NCBI RefSeq assembly: GCF_016862795.1 | Contig: NZ_BONQ01000056.1 | Coordinates: 1-64,000, forward strand | Direction of reading: 5' to 3' | Origin: Dactylosporangium siamense | GTDB taxonomy: Bacteria; Actinomycetota; Actinomycetes; Mycobacteriales; Micromonosporaceae | DNA length: 64,000 bases | Shown: piece by piece, positions 15,303-23,366 of the stretch | Position numbering within the stretch: the first letter of the stretch is position 1 | Layout of the letters: each line of letters begins with the position of its first letter | Made by a program: the position numbers and the translations under genes | Notes under the pieces: model-generated | The model's database searches: none | Told to the model about the DNA's origin: nothing | Seen by the model: only the letters and a program-made list of their open reading frames with translations

Positions 15303-17354
15303 ATGCTCTACAGCGACGCTGACCTGCGGACGCTGAGCGCCCCGGACCGCTGGCGGCGCATCACGCCGTTCCTTTCCGTGGCGGTCCTCGCCTTCGGCAT
15401 GGCGCTCTTCCCGCCCAGAGTCGACCCGGTCGCGCTCGCCTGCGCCCTGCTCGTGCTCGTCCTGCTGCTCGGCCTCGTCGTCGTCGTGCCGTGGCGGCGC
15501 CTGCCGGCCATCTACGAGGCGATGCCACCGCTGGGCTTCTTCGGCGTCGTGGCGCTGCTCAACATCGCCGAGAGCGGCGAGGCCCCGGCCGGCTACGGCG
15601 CCCTCGCGCTGCTGCCCGTCTTCTGGCTCGCCCTGTATCACGGCCGCGCCGCCACCGCGATCGGCGTCGTGGCGCTCGCGGTGGTCTTCGCCGCCCCGAT
15701 GCTGCGCAGCCCGGAGGTCCTCGAACACGAGTGGCGCCGGGGGGTGCTCGTGTTCGCCCTCGGCGCCCTCATGGCCTCCGCGGCGCAGAGCTGGGTGCGC
15801 CGCAACCGTGCCAGCGCCGCCGAGCTGGCCGCCCGCACCCGCGAGGTCAGCCGCGAACGCGACTTCAACCGCGCGATCCTGGACAGCGCCGGCTTCCTCG
15901 TCATGGTGCTGGACACCGACGGCCGGATCACCGCCTTCAACCGCCGCTGCGAAGAGGTCACCGGGTTCACCGCCGCGGACGTCCTCGGCCAGCCCTTCTG
16001 GAGCGCCGGGCTGTCGCTCGACGACACCGGCCGGGCCGACGACGCCTTCGCCCACCTCACCGCCGACGCGTTCCCGAACACCTTCGAGAACGACTGGCTC
16101 GCCGCCGACGGCTCCCGCCACCGCATCGTCTGGAGCAACACCGCCCTCACCGACGAGCAGGGCCGCCTCACCCACGTCATCGGCACCGGCCTCGACGTCA
16201 CCGCGCAACGCCACACCGAGCGCCTCTTCGCCGACGTCCTCGCCGCCGCCACCGAACAGTGCATCATCGGCACCGACCGGCGCGGCACCGTCACCGTCTT
16301 CAACGCCGGCGCCGAACGCCTCCTCGGCCACCGCGCCCGGGACGTCGTCGGCACCGCCACCCTCGACCGCTTCCACCTGCCCGACGAACTGCCCGGCCTG
16401 GCCACCCTCTTCGGCCCGGCCCAGGCCGGCGACTCCGAACCCCGCGAATGGACCTACGTGCGGCACGACGGCACCCCGCTGCCCGTCGCCCTCACCGTCA
16501 GCGTCATCCGCGGCGAGTCCGGCGAGGTCACCGGATACCTCTCCGTCGCCCGCGACGTCACCAGGGAACGCCGCACCGTCGAGGCGATGCGCTACGCCCT
16601 GGACCGCGAACGCGCCGCCGCCGACCGCCTCCGCGAGCTCGACAAGGTCCGCGCCGACCTCGTCGCCACCGTCTCCCACGAGCTGCGGACCCCGCTCACC
16701 AGCATCCTCGGCAACGTCGAGGTCATCGTCGACGGCGACGCCGGCACCCTGCACGCGTCGCAGGCCCGCCTCCTCGCCGCGGTCGAGCGCAACGCCCGCC
16801 GGCTCCTCGCCCTCATCGAAGACCTCCTCATGCTCTCCCGCATCGAGGCCGGCCAGGTCAAAATCAACGCCCGCCCCGTCCACATCCGCACCGTCGTCTC
16901 CGGCGCCCTCGAAGCCCTCCAGGCCGTCCGCGGCCAGCGCGACGTCCACCTCGACATCGACCTGCCCGACCTCCCGCTCGTCGTGCACGGCGACCACGAC
17001 CAGCTCGAACGCGTCGTCATCAACCTGCTCGACAACGCCCTCAAGTTCACCGCCCCCGGCGGCAGCGCCAGCCTCACCGCCGACCTCGACGGCACCCAGA
17101 TCCGCCTCACCGTCGCCGACACCGGCATGGGCATCCCCGTGGACGAGATCGACCAGATCTTCGACCAGTTCTTCCGCTCGAGCCGCTCCGCCGAGCGCCA
17201 GAGCCAGGGCACCGGCCTGGGCCTCGCCATTACCAAGTCCATCGTGGAACGCCACGGCGGCCGCATCTGGGCCCGCCCCGCCCTCGGGCCCGGCACCGTC
17301 GTCACCTGCCTGCTCCCGCTCCACCAGGACGCCCCGGTCCCGGTCCGCACCTGA
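15303..17354 (+). CDS. Membrane-bound PAS histidine kinase
   Basis: This 683-aa kinase has several N-terminal membrane segments (about 22-165), then two PAS domains (about 185-300 with GRITAFNRRCEEVTGFTAAD, and 305-425 with GTVTVFNAGAERLLGH). HisKA has the phospho-acceptor in VSHELRTPLTS (about residue 459), and HATPase_c has an N-box NLLDNALKFT, G1 DTGMGIP and G2 GTGLGLAIT. All catalytic motifs are intact. It lies 46 bp after the chemoreceptor with no adjacent response regulator, so its partner is encoded elsewhere. Confidence 0.92.
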   Translation: MLYSDADLRTLSAPDRWRRITPFLSVAVLAFGMALFPPRVDPVALACALLVLVLLLGLVVVVPWRRLPAIYEAMPPLGFFGVVALLNIAESGEAPAGYGALALLPVFWLALYHGRAATAIGVVALAVVFAAPMLRSPEVLEHEWRRGVLVFALGALMASAAQSWVRRNRASAAELAARTREVSRERDFNRAILDSAGFLVMVLDTDGRITAFNRRCEEVTGFTAADVLGQPFWSAGLSLDDTGRADDAFAHLTADAFPNTFENDWLAADGSRHRIVWSNTALTDEQGRLTHVIGTGLDVTAQRHTERLFADVLAAATEQCIIGTDRRGTVTVFNAGAERLLGHRARDVVGTATLDRFHLPDELPGLATLFGPAQAGDSEPREWTYVRHDGTPLPVALTVSVIRGESGEVTGYLSVARDVTRERRTVEAMRYALDRERAAADRLRELDKVRADLVATVSHELRTPLTSILGNVEVIVDGDAGTLHASQARLLAAVERNARRLLALIEDLLMLSRIEAGQVKINARPVHIRTVVSGALEALQAVRGQRDVHLDIDLPDLPLVVHGDHDQLERVVINLLDNALKFTAPGGSASLTADLDGTQIRLTVADTGMGIPVDEIDQIFDQFFRSSRSAERQSQGTGLGLAITKSIVERHGGRIWARPALGPGTVVTCLLPLHQDAPVPVRT

Positions 17355-17395
17355 ACCCGGTTGCCGGCCCCGGCGCGGCCGCCGACCATGACGAG

Positions 17396-17848
17396 GTGAG
17401 CCGAAGCCTGCGCACCGATCCCCGGCCCCGCCAGGCGCTGCGCCGCGCCCCCGGGCTCGACCGGGTGCGGATCCACGTGCACGCACCGCGCCCCGGCTTC
17501 ACCCACCCGGCCAGCGGGCGGGACGTTCGCGAGGTGCTGGATGCTGTCGGGCCTTGGGCGTGGTACGGGCTACGCGCCGTCGAACTGCGCCAGACCGAGG
17601 ACTTCCACCCTGGACTGGTCGTCTACGGCCGCACCAGAGCACCGGGCGAGATCTTCCTCTACGAGCAACGGACGGCTTCGGCGTCGCGGGACTTCATGCG
17701 GTTCGACGTCCTGCTGCACGAGCTCGGCCATCACGTGCTCCAGCACCGGGCCCGGAAGGTCGGCAACGTGCAACGCACCTCGGATCACGAACGCTTCGCC
17801 GAATCGTTCGCCGCCCACTGGAAACCGATCGTCCAGGCCGCGCTGTGA
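17396..17848 (+). CDS. Small putative zinc metalloprotein with HELGHH motif
   Basis: The 150-aa product carries LLHELGHHVLQHRARK around residue 103, an HExxH zinc site, followed about 20 residues later by HERFAESFAAHW, where Glu or His could be the third ligand, as in minimal gluzincin-like proteins. There is no signal peptide, so it is cytoplasmic or released by another route. GTG at 17396 is the first start after the kinase stop; the same frame is open for about 1.9 kb upstream across the kinase gene, but that part is an antisense-like shadow. Shine-Dalgarno is weak. Family assignment is by motif only. Confidence 0.6.
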   Translation: MSRSLRTDPRPRQALRRAPGLDRVRIHVHAPRPGFTHPASGRDVREVLDAVGPWAWYGLRAVELRQTEDFHPGLVVYGRTRAPGEIFLYEQRTASASRDFMRFDVLLHELGHHVLQHRARKVGNVQRTSDHERFAESFAAHWKPIVQAAL

Positions 17849-17933
17849 TACTCGAACCGAGACTGACCGAGAGCGGCCGTCAACCGGTCATCGCGGTTCG
17901 CGCTCGAATGGGGCAGCCGGCATGCAGCGAGAC

Positions 17934-17969
17934 TTACAGGGCCAGGTCGTACTGGTACAGGTTGTACTT
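17934..17969 (-). repeat. Direct repeat of the glucosaminidase gene 3' end (left copy)
   Basis: 36 bases match 24178-24213 at 34 positions, in the same orientation. On the minus strand it reads as the last residues NLYQYDLAL and stop of the glucosaminidase at 24178. Similarity stops abruptly on both sides. It may be an attachment-site duplication bounding the 6.2 kb between the copies, or a scrap of a deleted paralogue. Confidence 0.65.
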
Positions 17970-17987
17970 CCTGCGCCGGGCCGGCTG

Positions 17988-18186
17988 CCTGCGCGAACGT
18001 CCGCTACAAGGCGTCTGAGCTGCCGGTACGGCTTTCATCGTTTCTCATGACGTTCGCCGAGCCTGCCCCGGCTGGGCCGACCATACCTACGGCGCGTTCC
18101 TGCCGAAGCATCGCAAGGGAAACCCGGGCGGCTACACGGCATACTTCTGCCAAAATCCTGACGGTACATACAGCCTGCTCCGGTGA
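17988..18186 (+). pseudogene. Decayed C-terminal coding fragment
   Basis: The stretch reads well in two frames that must be joined by a frameshift near 18060. The first frame gives ANVRYKASELPVRLSSFL; the second gives CPGWADHTYGAFLPKHRKGN, then GGYTAYFCQNPDGTYSLLR and a TGA at 18184-18186. The Cys/Gly/Tyr-rich text resembles a small secreted or toxin-tail protein. I do not recognise the family. No start or upstream portion is left. Confidence 0.3.
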
Positions 18187-18625
18187 ACCCCTCCAGCCCA
18201 AGGTGTCGTGGCGCTGCGGACGGCGCTCGGCACGGTGCTGTACGGGTCGATCTTGGTAACCCCTGACCGAGGGAGTCGCGGAAGTACGGCTTGGTGAAGC
18301 TGGATTCGTTGCTACACAACGGTTTTGGCTTCGCTGAGGTCCGGCTTGGTGCGGTCGGCTGCTGTACTTTGCTGCTGTACCCAGCCGCATGGCAGACCTG
18401 CAGATTGAGAGGCGCGATCGCGCGTCAGATCGGGCGCTCGGCAGTCCTGGTCTCACGTACGGCACTCATATTCGAAGGTCGTTGTGCGGGCCGGTTGCTG
18501 TCGTCGTTGCTGTCGGCTGGGCCGCGTGATGCAGAGCGGGCCCCGGAGATGAGCAGTTCATGTCGGGCAACCATCGCTGCTGGCCGAGTGGTGTATTCAG
18601 CAGATGCGAGGTTGGGGGATGGGCT

Positions 18626-19132
18626 ATGGCTGAGCCGGACGGGTTTCGTGACTATGTCGCGGCGCGGCAACGCGGCCTTCTGCGGGCTGCGTGGTTGATG
18701 ACCGGCGACTGGCACGCGGCCGAGGATCTGGTGCAGGCCACGCTGGTGCGTGTGTGGCCGCGGTGGATTCGGGTCGTCGAGGCTGGTGATCCCGATGCGT
18801 ATGTGCGCCGCGTGCTGGTCAACGTCTACTTGAGCGCGCGTCGGCGGCGTTGGCGCGGAGAGTACGCGACTGGCGAGTTGCCCGACTTGCCCACCGGCGC
18901 GGATGAGTTCGCGTCGGTGGACTTGCGCGACGCCGTCGCCCGCGCGTTGTCGGCGCTCGGTCGCCGCCAGCGTGCGGTCGTCGTACTGCGCTACTTCAAC
19001 GACCTGTCTGAGGCGCAGGTCGCCGCCGCGATGGGTTGTTCGGTCGGCACGGTCAAGAGCCAGTCGGCCAAGGCACTGGCCAAACTGCGGGTCGAGCTCG
19101 CGCCCGCTGCGATTTCCGGGGGTACACGATGA
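18626..19132 (+). CDS. ECF RNA polymerase sigma factor (SigE/SACE-like)
   Basis: This 168-aa ECF sigma factor has region 2 (RAAWLMTGDWHAAEDLVQAT with LVRVWPRW) and region 4 (ALGRRQRAVVVLRYFNDLSE, then helix-turn-helix AAAMGCSVGTVKSQSAKAL). I chose the ATG at 18626 because the frame upstream to 18560 lacks family similarity and a G-rich site precedes this ATG. The stop overlaps the start of the next gene by 4 bp (ATGA), the usual sigma/anti-sigma coupling. Confidence 0.9.
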   Translation: MAEPDGFRDYVAARQRGLLRAAWLMTGDWHAAEDLVQATLVRVWPRWIRVVEAGDPDAYVRRVLVNVYLSARRRRWRGEYATGELPDLPTGADEFASVDLRDAVARALSALGRRQRAVVVLRYFNDLSEAQVAAAMGCSVGTVKSQSAKALAKLRVELAPAAISGGTR

Positions 19133-20169
19133 ATCCTGCTGAGGTCACCACGAACCTGCACGCCGCGCTGGACGATCTTGCGCCGGAGCCGCCCGCCAGC
19201 CCGAGCCTGTTCGACCGCGTCCAGGCCGATGTCGCACGACGGCGCGCCCGCCGCGCAAGTGTGCTGTGCGGGTTGGTTGTGCTCGTACTCGCCGGTGGCA
19301 TCGGCGTTGCGGCACGCGATACGCCGGCCACCGTCGCACCCCGTGTGACCGAGACGTCTGGCACGACGGCAACCTGGGCCGCTGCGGACGCTGACGCCGC
19401 CCAGCGAGCCGACGCGTTCGTGGTGCCGGGCCCGGCCGTGCGTCAGAGCGCGCCACCGCCCGGGTCTCAGGAGATGGCTGGGCGTATGGCTCCTGCCGGA
19501 GACCGTCCGCACACGAGCGTGGTGACTCGCTGGTGGACCGTGCAGACGGCCCCCGCGACGCTGCAGGCGAGTCTGGACGGCTACCTGCCGGCCGGGGCCA
19601 CCGCCGCCGGATCGAGCTCCGGGCCAGGATCGTTCCTCCGAATGTACAGCTGGCCCGATCAGCCCGCGGTGCTGGTCGGACGGCAGCTCACCGTGCAGGT
19701 CGACACGACGCAGCAACCAATGCTCGTCCGCGTGGACGCCGAGGCAACCTGGTTGCCGACCCGGCCGGCGACCGCCCTGGTCCCGAGTGGCACCACGACA
19801 ATCACGGTCGTCCTGCACACGAAGAGCCCCGGTCTTGCTAACTCATCTATACCAGCCCGCACCTTCGGCCCGGTGACGGTCACGGATCGTGCACAGGTAG
19901 ACCAGGTGGTGGCGCTGGTCAATCGCCTGCCAATGGCTGCGGTTCGGGAGGGGATCGGTAATTGTCCGGCCGACCTCGGCGGCACGATGGAGGTGACCTT
20001 CACCGGACCCACCGGGATCGTCACCGCTCGACTTCGACTCACGCTCTCCGGCTGCCGCAGCAACCAACTGGAAATGCCGGACGGCATGGCGGTAGAACTC
20101 GCCAACGACGGCGTCAACGACCTGGGCAACACGATCCGCGGACTGCTCGGCCTCAACTGGACGTGGTAA
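19129..20169 (+). CDS. Single-pass membrane protein, probable anti-sigma factor of the ECF sigma
   Basis: This 346-aa protein has a cytoplasmic N-terminus of about 45 residues (LHAALDDLAPEPPASPSLFD), one membrane segment (about 46-65, SVLCGLVVLVLAGGIGVA) and an extracellular Thr/Ala/Pro-rich domain of about 280 residues. I see no HxxxCxxC zinc motif, so it is not a ZAS-type anti-sigma; its topology and translational coupling to the sigma gene support an anti-sigma or sensor role. The outer domain has a Cys pair (GNCPADLGG and LSGCRSNQLE) that may form a disulfide. Confidence 0.7.
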   Translation: MNPAEVTTNLHAALDDLAPEPPASPSLFDRVQADVARRRARRASVLCGLVVLVLAGGIGVAARDTPATVAPRVTETSGTTATWAAADADAAQRADAFVVPGPAVRQSAPPPGSQEMAGRMAPAGDRPHTSVVTRWWTVQTAPATLQASLDGYLPAGATAAGSSSGPGSFLRMYSWPDQPAVLVGRQLTVQVDTTQQPMLVRVDAEATWLPTRPATALVPSGTTTITVVLHTKSPGLANSSIPARTFGPVTVTDRAQVDQVVALVNRLPMAAVREGIGNCPADLGGTMEVTFTGPTGIVTARLRLTLSGCRSNQLEMPDGMAVELANDGVNDLGNTIRGLLGLNWTW

Positions 20170-20257
20170 ACCTGATCTGCATGGTTGCCTGCGCCTAAAC
20201 CAATACGGCAGTGACATTTCACGATTTATGGACACGCTTACTGATCTTCCTGCTGCT

Positions 20258-20273
20258 TGACACGTACGTGTCA
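20258..20273. promoter_or_regulatory. 16-bp perfect palindrome, operator-like
   Basis: TGACACGTACGTGTCA is a perfect palindrome in the 284-bp spacer between the anti-sigma gene and the IS element. It looks like a dimeric repressor operator, but no gene starts close downstream (the IS begins 180 bp later) and no regulator is encoded beside it. It may have served the region before the IS inserted. Confidence 0.35.
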
Positions 20274-20450
20274 CGCCCTCCGACTGCGGACGTACGGACA
20301 CTGCGCGGCGGGTATACCGGCCCTCGTCGTCGCTGAGCTGGCGGGCCCGAACAGGATCTGCCATCCGCACAGCCTGGACCCGGTTCACAGCGAATCCGCG
20401 AACGCTGACCGGTATGTCGCCCAACCCGGCCAACGTTCCCGGTCAGAGCA

Positions 20451-20478
20451 CTAGTGTCCTGCGTCAGAAATCCGTCGG
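20451..20478. repeat. Left inverted repeat of the IS630 element plus target CTAG
   Basis: This 28-bp sequence is perfectly inverted at 21566-21593. The first four bases are the CTAG target, whose central TA is the duplicated dinucleotide; the IS proper starts at 20454. Confidence 0.9.
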
Positions 20479-21590
20479 TTAAGTGGGAGTAGCATGGCGG
20501 GATGCCGAGGACCGGGCGTCCCACCGCCCCGCTGGTGTTGACCGATGAGGAGCGGGCAGTGCTGGTTCGCTGGTCGCGGCGGGCGAAGACGGCACAGGTC
20601 CTTGCGGTACGGGCGCGGATCATCCTGGCGTGCGCCGAGGGCGCCTCGAACGCGGATGTGGCAACGAGTCTGGGCGTGCATCCGGACACGGTCGGCAAAT
20701 GGCGCCGGCGGTTCGTGGCTGTCCGCCTGGACGGGTTGATCGATGAGCAGCGGCCGGGCCGGCCCCCGTCGATCGGTTTGGATCGCATCGAGCAGGTCGT
20801 GGTCACCACCCTCGAACAGACGCCGCGGAACGCCACGCACTGGTCGCGCAAGTCGATGGCGGCGCGGTCCGGGATGTCGAAGTCCACGATCGGCAGGATC
20901 TGGCGGGACTTCGGGTTGAAGCCGCATCTGGCGGACACGTTCAAGCTGTCCACCGATCCGCAGTTCATCGAGAAGGTCGTGGACGTTGTGGGCCTGTACC
21001 ACAACCCGCCGGAGCGGGCGGTCGTGCTGTGTGTCGATGAGAAGTCCCAGATCCAGGCCCTGGAACGGTCGCAGCCGGTCCTGCCGATGATGCCGGGCAT
21101 GCCTGAGCGGCGCACCCACGACTACCACCGCAACGGCATCACCAGCCTGTTCGCTACGTTCAACATCGCCGACGGCACCGTGATCCGCGAACTGCACCGC
21201 CAGCACCGCGCCGCAGAGTTCAAGAAGTTCCTGATCACCATCAACAAGACCGTGCCCGCCGACCTGGACGTGCATCTGGTCTGCGACAACTACGGCACGC
21301 ACAAGACCCCGCAGATCCGTGCCTGGCTCGCCCGGCATCCCCGCTTCCACATGCACTTCACCCCGACCGGCTCATCCTGGATCAACCAGGTCGAACGATG
21401 GTTCGGGTTCCTCACCGAGCAGAAGATCCGCCGAGGCACTCACAAGAGCGTCCAGTCGCTTGAGGCGGACATCCGGTCGTGGATCGCCGACTGGAACAGC
21501 AATCCGCGACCGTTCATCTGGACCAAGACCGCCGACGAGATCCTCGAGTCACTTGCACGATTTTGCCGACGGATTTCTGACGCAGGACAC
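20454..21590 (+). mobile_element. IS630-family insertion sequence, complete
   Basis: The element is 1137 bp, with terminal inverted repeats of 25 bp (28 bp with the target) and the TA duplication typical of IS630/Tc1-mariner at 20452-20453 and 21591-21592. The target was CTAG. One intact transposase gene fills it. The perfect repeats and intact frame suggest a recent or still active insertion. It separates the ECF/anti-sigma pair from the G1 peptidase gene. Confidence 0.92.
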
Positions 21591-21593
21591 TAG
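20502..21593 (+). CDS. IS630-family transposase
   Basis: This 363-aa transposase has an N-terminal helix-turn-helix region (GASNADVATSLGVHPDTVGK with WRRRF) and a DDE catalytic core: VLCVDEKSQIQALERSQPVL for the first Asp, LVCDNYGTHKTPQIRAWL for the second, and SSWINQVERWFGFLTEQKI for the Glu. It cuts and pastes the element at TA. The stop codon TAG is formed by the target TA and the next G, so the reading frame is closed by the flanking DNA and not by the IS itself. Confidence 0.95.
   Translation: MPRTGRPTAPLVLTDEERAVLVRWSRRAKTAQVLAVRARIILACAEGASNADVATSLGVHPDTVGKWRRRFVAVRLDGLIDEQRPGRPPSIGLDRIEQVVVTTLEQTPRNATHWSRKSMAARSGMSKSTIGRIWRDFGLKPHLADTFKLSTDPQFIEKVVDVVGLYHNPPERAVVLCVDEKSQIQALERSQPVLPMMPGMPERRTHDYHRNGITSLFATFNIADGTVIRELHRQHRAAEFKKFLITINKTVPADLDVHLVCDNYGTHKTPQIRAWLARHPRFHMHFTPTGSSWINQVERWFGFLTEQKIRRGTHKSVQSLEADIRSWIADWNSNPRPFIWTKTADEILESLARFCRRISDAGH
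21566..21593. repeat. Right inverted repeat of the IS630 element plus target CTAG
   Basis: Perfect inverse of 20451-20478. The last codons of the transposase are encoded inside this repeat. Confidence 0.9.
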
Positions 21594-21669
21594 TTGCTGT
21601 CAATGGACTCGGACGGTAAGTTCTTCATTGCCTTATGTGCATTGCCGAATGTAATCGACGGGGGTTGGC

Positions 21670-22779
21670 TTGCGCGTGTGGAAAACAGCTGCGCTGGGCG
21701 GCATCACTCTGCTGGTGACGCTGTCTGGCACCGTATTGGTCGATGAGCCGGCTTACAGCCACGCCGTGGCGGGCAACCCATCTGCGGCCAGTAACACTGC
21801 GGCGTGCACCCGGCCGTTCACAGTCGTCCAGACTTCTGCCATCGATGTCGCCGGCAACGTGGTCGCAAACCGGGCACTCGCTGGGCACGCAACCGAATAT
21901 ACCTACACAACCGGAACCGGGGACGACATCCGGGAGATCGCGCCGCCGGAAGGATGGTCGCCGCTGCGGGCCACCGATGCAGAGCTGGGGGCATACGGTT
22001 TCCCGCCGCGACCGGTCGATGCGCAGGGCCGCGCCGCCTGGGAAAAGACCATGGCAGGCTGGAAGCGGGCTGGCCGGCCGGAAATGTGCGGGACGGACGT
22101 GCAGGCCACCGTCACTCACACGGAACAAACTTCCAACTGGGCCGGTGGCATGGCGGTCAACGGAAGCGCCACCATATCGACGTTCACCACCGCAGAGGGG
22201 CGTTGGTACCAGCCGTCCTTCTCCAGCTACTGCGGCCTTTACGGAACGAGTTACGGAATTTGGTCGGGCCTCGGCGGGTTTAACCAAAATCGACTGATCC
22301 AGTCCGGCGTGGACAACAGTGGACTGGACCTCAACAGCAGCCAGATGTTCTGGGAGATGATCAATCCGAAGTACGATACCCACGAGGTCCGATGGACCGA
22401 CGTGACCGTACCCGCCAACCACCAGGTGCAGTCGTACGTGACATACAGCGGCGGCGAGGCCAGCATGTGGGTCGCGGACCTGACCGACGGCGTCAGCCAC
22501 GCCATCGTGGTGACGACCATACAAAACTATCTTGCATCGTCATTCTACGACGGCACCACGGCCGAGTTCATCACCGAGCCTGCAACGGTCAGTGGTACTA
22601 CTTTGCCCCTGTCGCGACCGGTCGGCGACCAGACCACCTATTACTACGCGACCGTCAACGGCCAGCCGATCGCGAACTTCTCGTCGTGGCGACTCCACCA
22701 AGGGCTTGGCGGCTGGATCCAGCTGTCTGGGTTCGATGGCATCCACGCATGGAACGACTTCTGGCGACACTGCACGTGA
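21670..22779 (+). CDS. Secreted G1-family (eqolisin-like) glutamic endopeptidase
   Basis: This 369-aa secreted protein has a signal peptide (about 1-30, VWKTAALGGITLLVTLSGTV) and a mature domain with G1 peptidase hallmarks: QTSNWAGGMAV, GRWYQPSF, WSGLGGFNQNRLIQSGVD, MFWEMI and TTAEFITEPA. In fungal eqolisins a Gln in the W-x-Q-P-like strand and the Glu of the AEWIxE strand form the catalytic dyad; WYQP and AEFITE supply equivalents here. The open frame starts at TTG 21670, and GTG at 21676 is an alternative. Codon bias is less GC-rich than in neighbouring core genes. It follows the IS by 76 bp. Confidence 0.8.
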   Translation: MRVWKTAALGGITLLVTLSGTVLVDEPAYSHAVAGNPSAASNTAACTRPFTVVQTSAIDVAGNVVANRALAGHATEYTYTTGTGDDIREIAPPEGWSPLRATDAELGAYGFPPRPVDAQGRAAWEKTMAGWKRAGRPEMCGTDVQATVTHTEQTSNWAGGMAVNGSATISTFTTAEGRWYQPSFSSYCGLYGTSYGIWSGLGGFNQNRLIQSGVDNSGLDLNSSQMFWEMINPKYDTHEVRWTDVTVPANHQVQSYVTYSGGEASMWVADLTDGVSHAIVVTTIQNYLASSFYDGTTAEFITEPATVSGTTLPLSRPVGDQTTYYYATVNGQPIANFSSWRLHQGLGGWIQLSGFDGIHAWNDFWRHCT

Positions 22780-22939
22780 CGCGGCAAACATGTCTCTCCT
22801 GACAGAGACGTGTAGGCGATCCGTTGGCCTTGACCAGATCTGTCTCCAGTGGCTCCGATGGGCGTCGTGCGGACACGGCGCGGTGGTTTGCTCGCGGTGA
22901 CCACTCACAGCGGTGGCGCCCTCACCGGTGCCAGGTTCT

Positions 22940-23009
22940 CGTGATTGCCGACCTCGTCAAGGTGGAGCGCCTCGCTGGACGAACGACCTTGACGAGGTCG
23001 GCAATCACG
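22940..23009. repeat. 24-bp perfect inverted repeat with 22-base loop
   Basis: Arms 22940-22963 and 22986-23009 are exact complements. The structure is longer than a normal terminator stem and has no T-run; it lies 160 bp after the peptidase gene. It could be a terminator, a small non-autonomous mobile element or a recombination site. Confidence 0.75.
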
Positions 23010-23184
23010 CAAGAGAAAACGGCGGCGGGGAGGGTGTTGCCGCACCGCAAGTTCCGCTCAAACCTTCAGTTGCTCCACCAGCCGACCTTCACGCCCTAGT
23101 CCTCGGCTTCGCCGGCGGCCGGGGCTTCGCTGTGTCTGTCGGTTAATCCTGCGTCGCTGATTCCGGTGCGGGCGCCGGGGCTTG

Positions 23185-23260
23185 CCTGCGCGTCGCCGAA
23201 GGCGTAAGCGCAGGTCGCGGAGCGACCCCGTGGCGCCACGGTGCGCCGCGTCAGCGGCGC
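23185..23260. other. Run of four consecutive hairpins
   Basis: Stems: 23185-23191 with 23208-23214, containing a nested 23194-23197/23201-23204 stem; 23213-23218 with 23222-23227; the palindrome 23229-23240; and 23243-23249 with 23254-23260. Dense folding in a gene-free stretch suggests a structured RNA or a dispersed repeat element. No known RNA family is recognised. Confidence 0.4.
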
Positions 23261-23366
23261 CTTGATCCCGTACAGAAAGTTCTCACACGATCTCTGTCCT
23301 CTGCTTGTCCGGTCTCGGGACCTGCGTGACAGATCGTTATCAGGAGGTGGGTGACACAACCCGGCG

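Larger units (their letters stand above)
17849..18625. other. Gene-poor stretch at the left side of the accessory region
   Basis: This 777-bp stretch has no intact gene I can support. It contains the 36-bp repeat of the glucosaminidase 3' end (17934-17969) and a decayed plus-strand coding fragment (17988-18186). From 18187 to 18625 I see only short frames of poor quality and lower codon bias. The ECF sigma gene begins directly after it. Confidence 0.6.
22780..23366. other. Intergenic stretch with strong secondary structure
   Basis: This 587-bp stretch has no convincing gene. It contains a 24-bp perfect inverted repeat (22940-23009) and a run of four hairpins (23185-23260). Short frames exist on both strands but have no recognisable domain, start context or codon bias. 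Confidence 0.6.

Noticed and set aside
15491-17395. Second long plus-strand frame over the PAS kinase leading into the HELGHH protein
   Set aside because: Composition is Arg/Pro/His-rich, typical of a shadow frame of a GC-rich gene; only the part after 17396 has a motif and normal composition.
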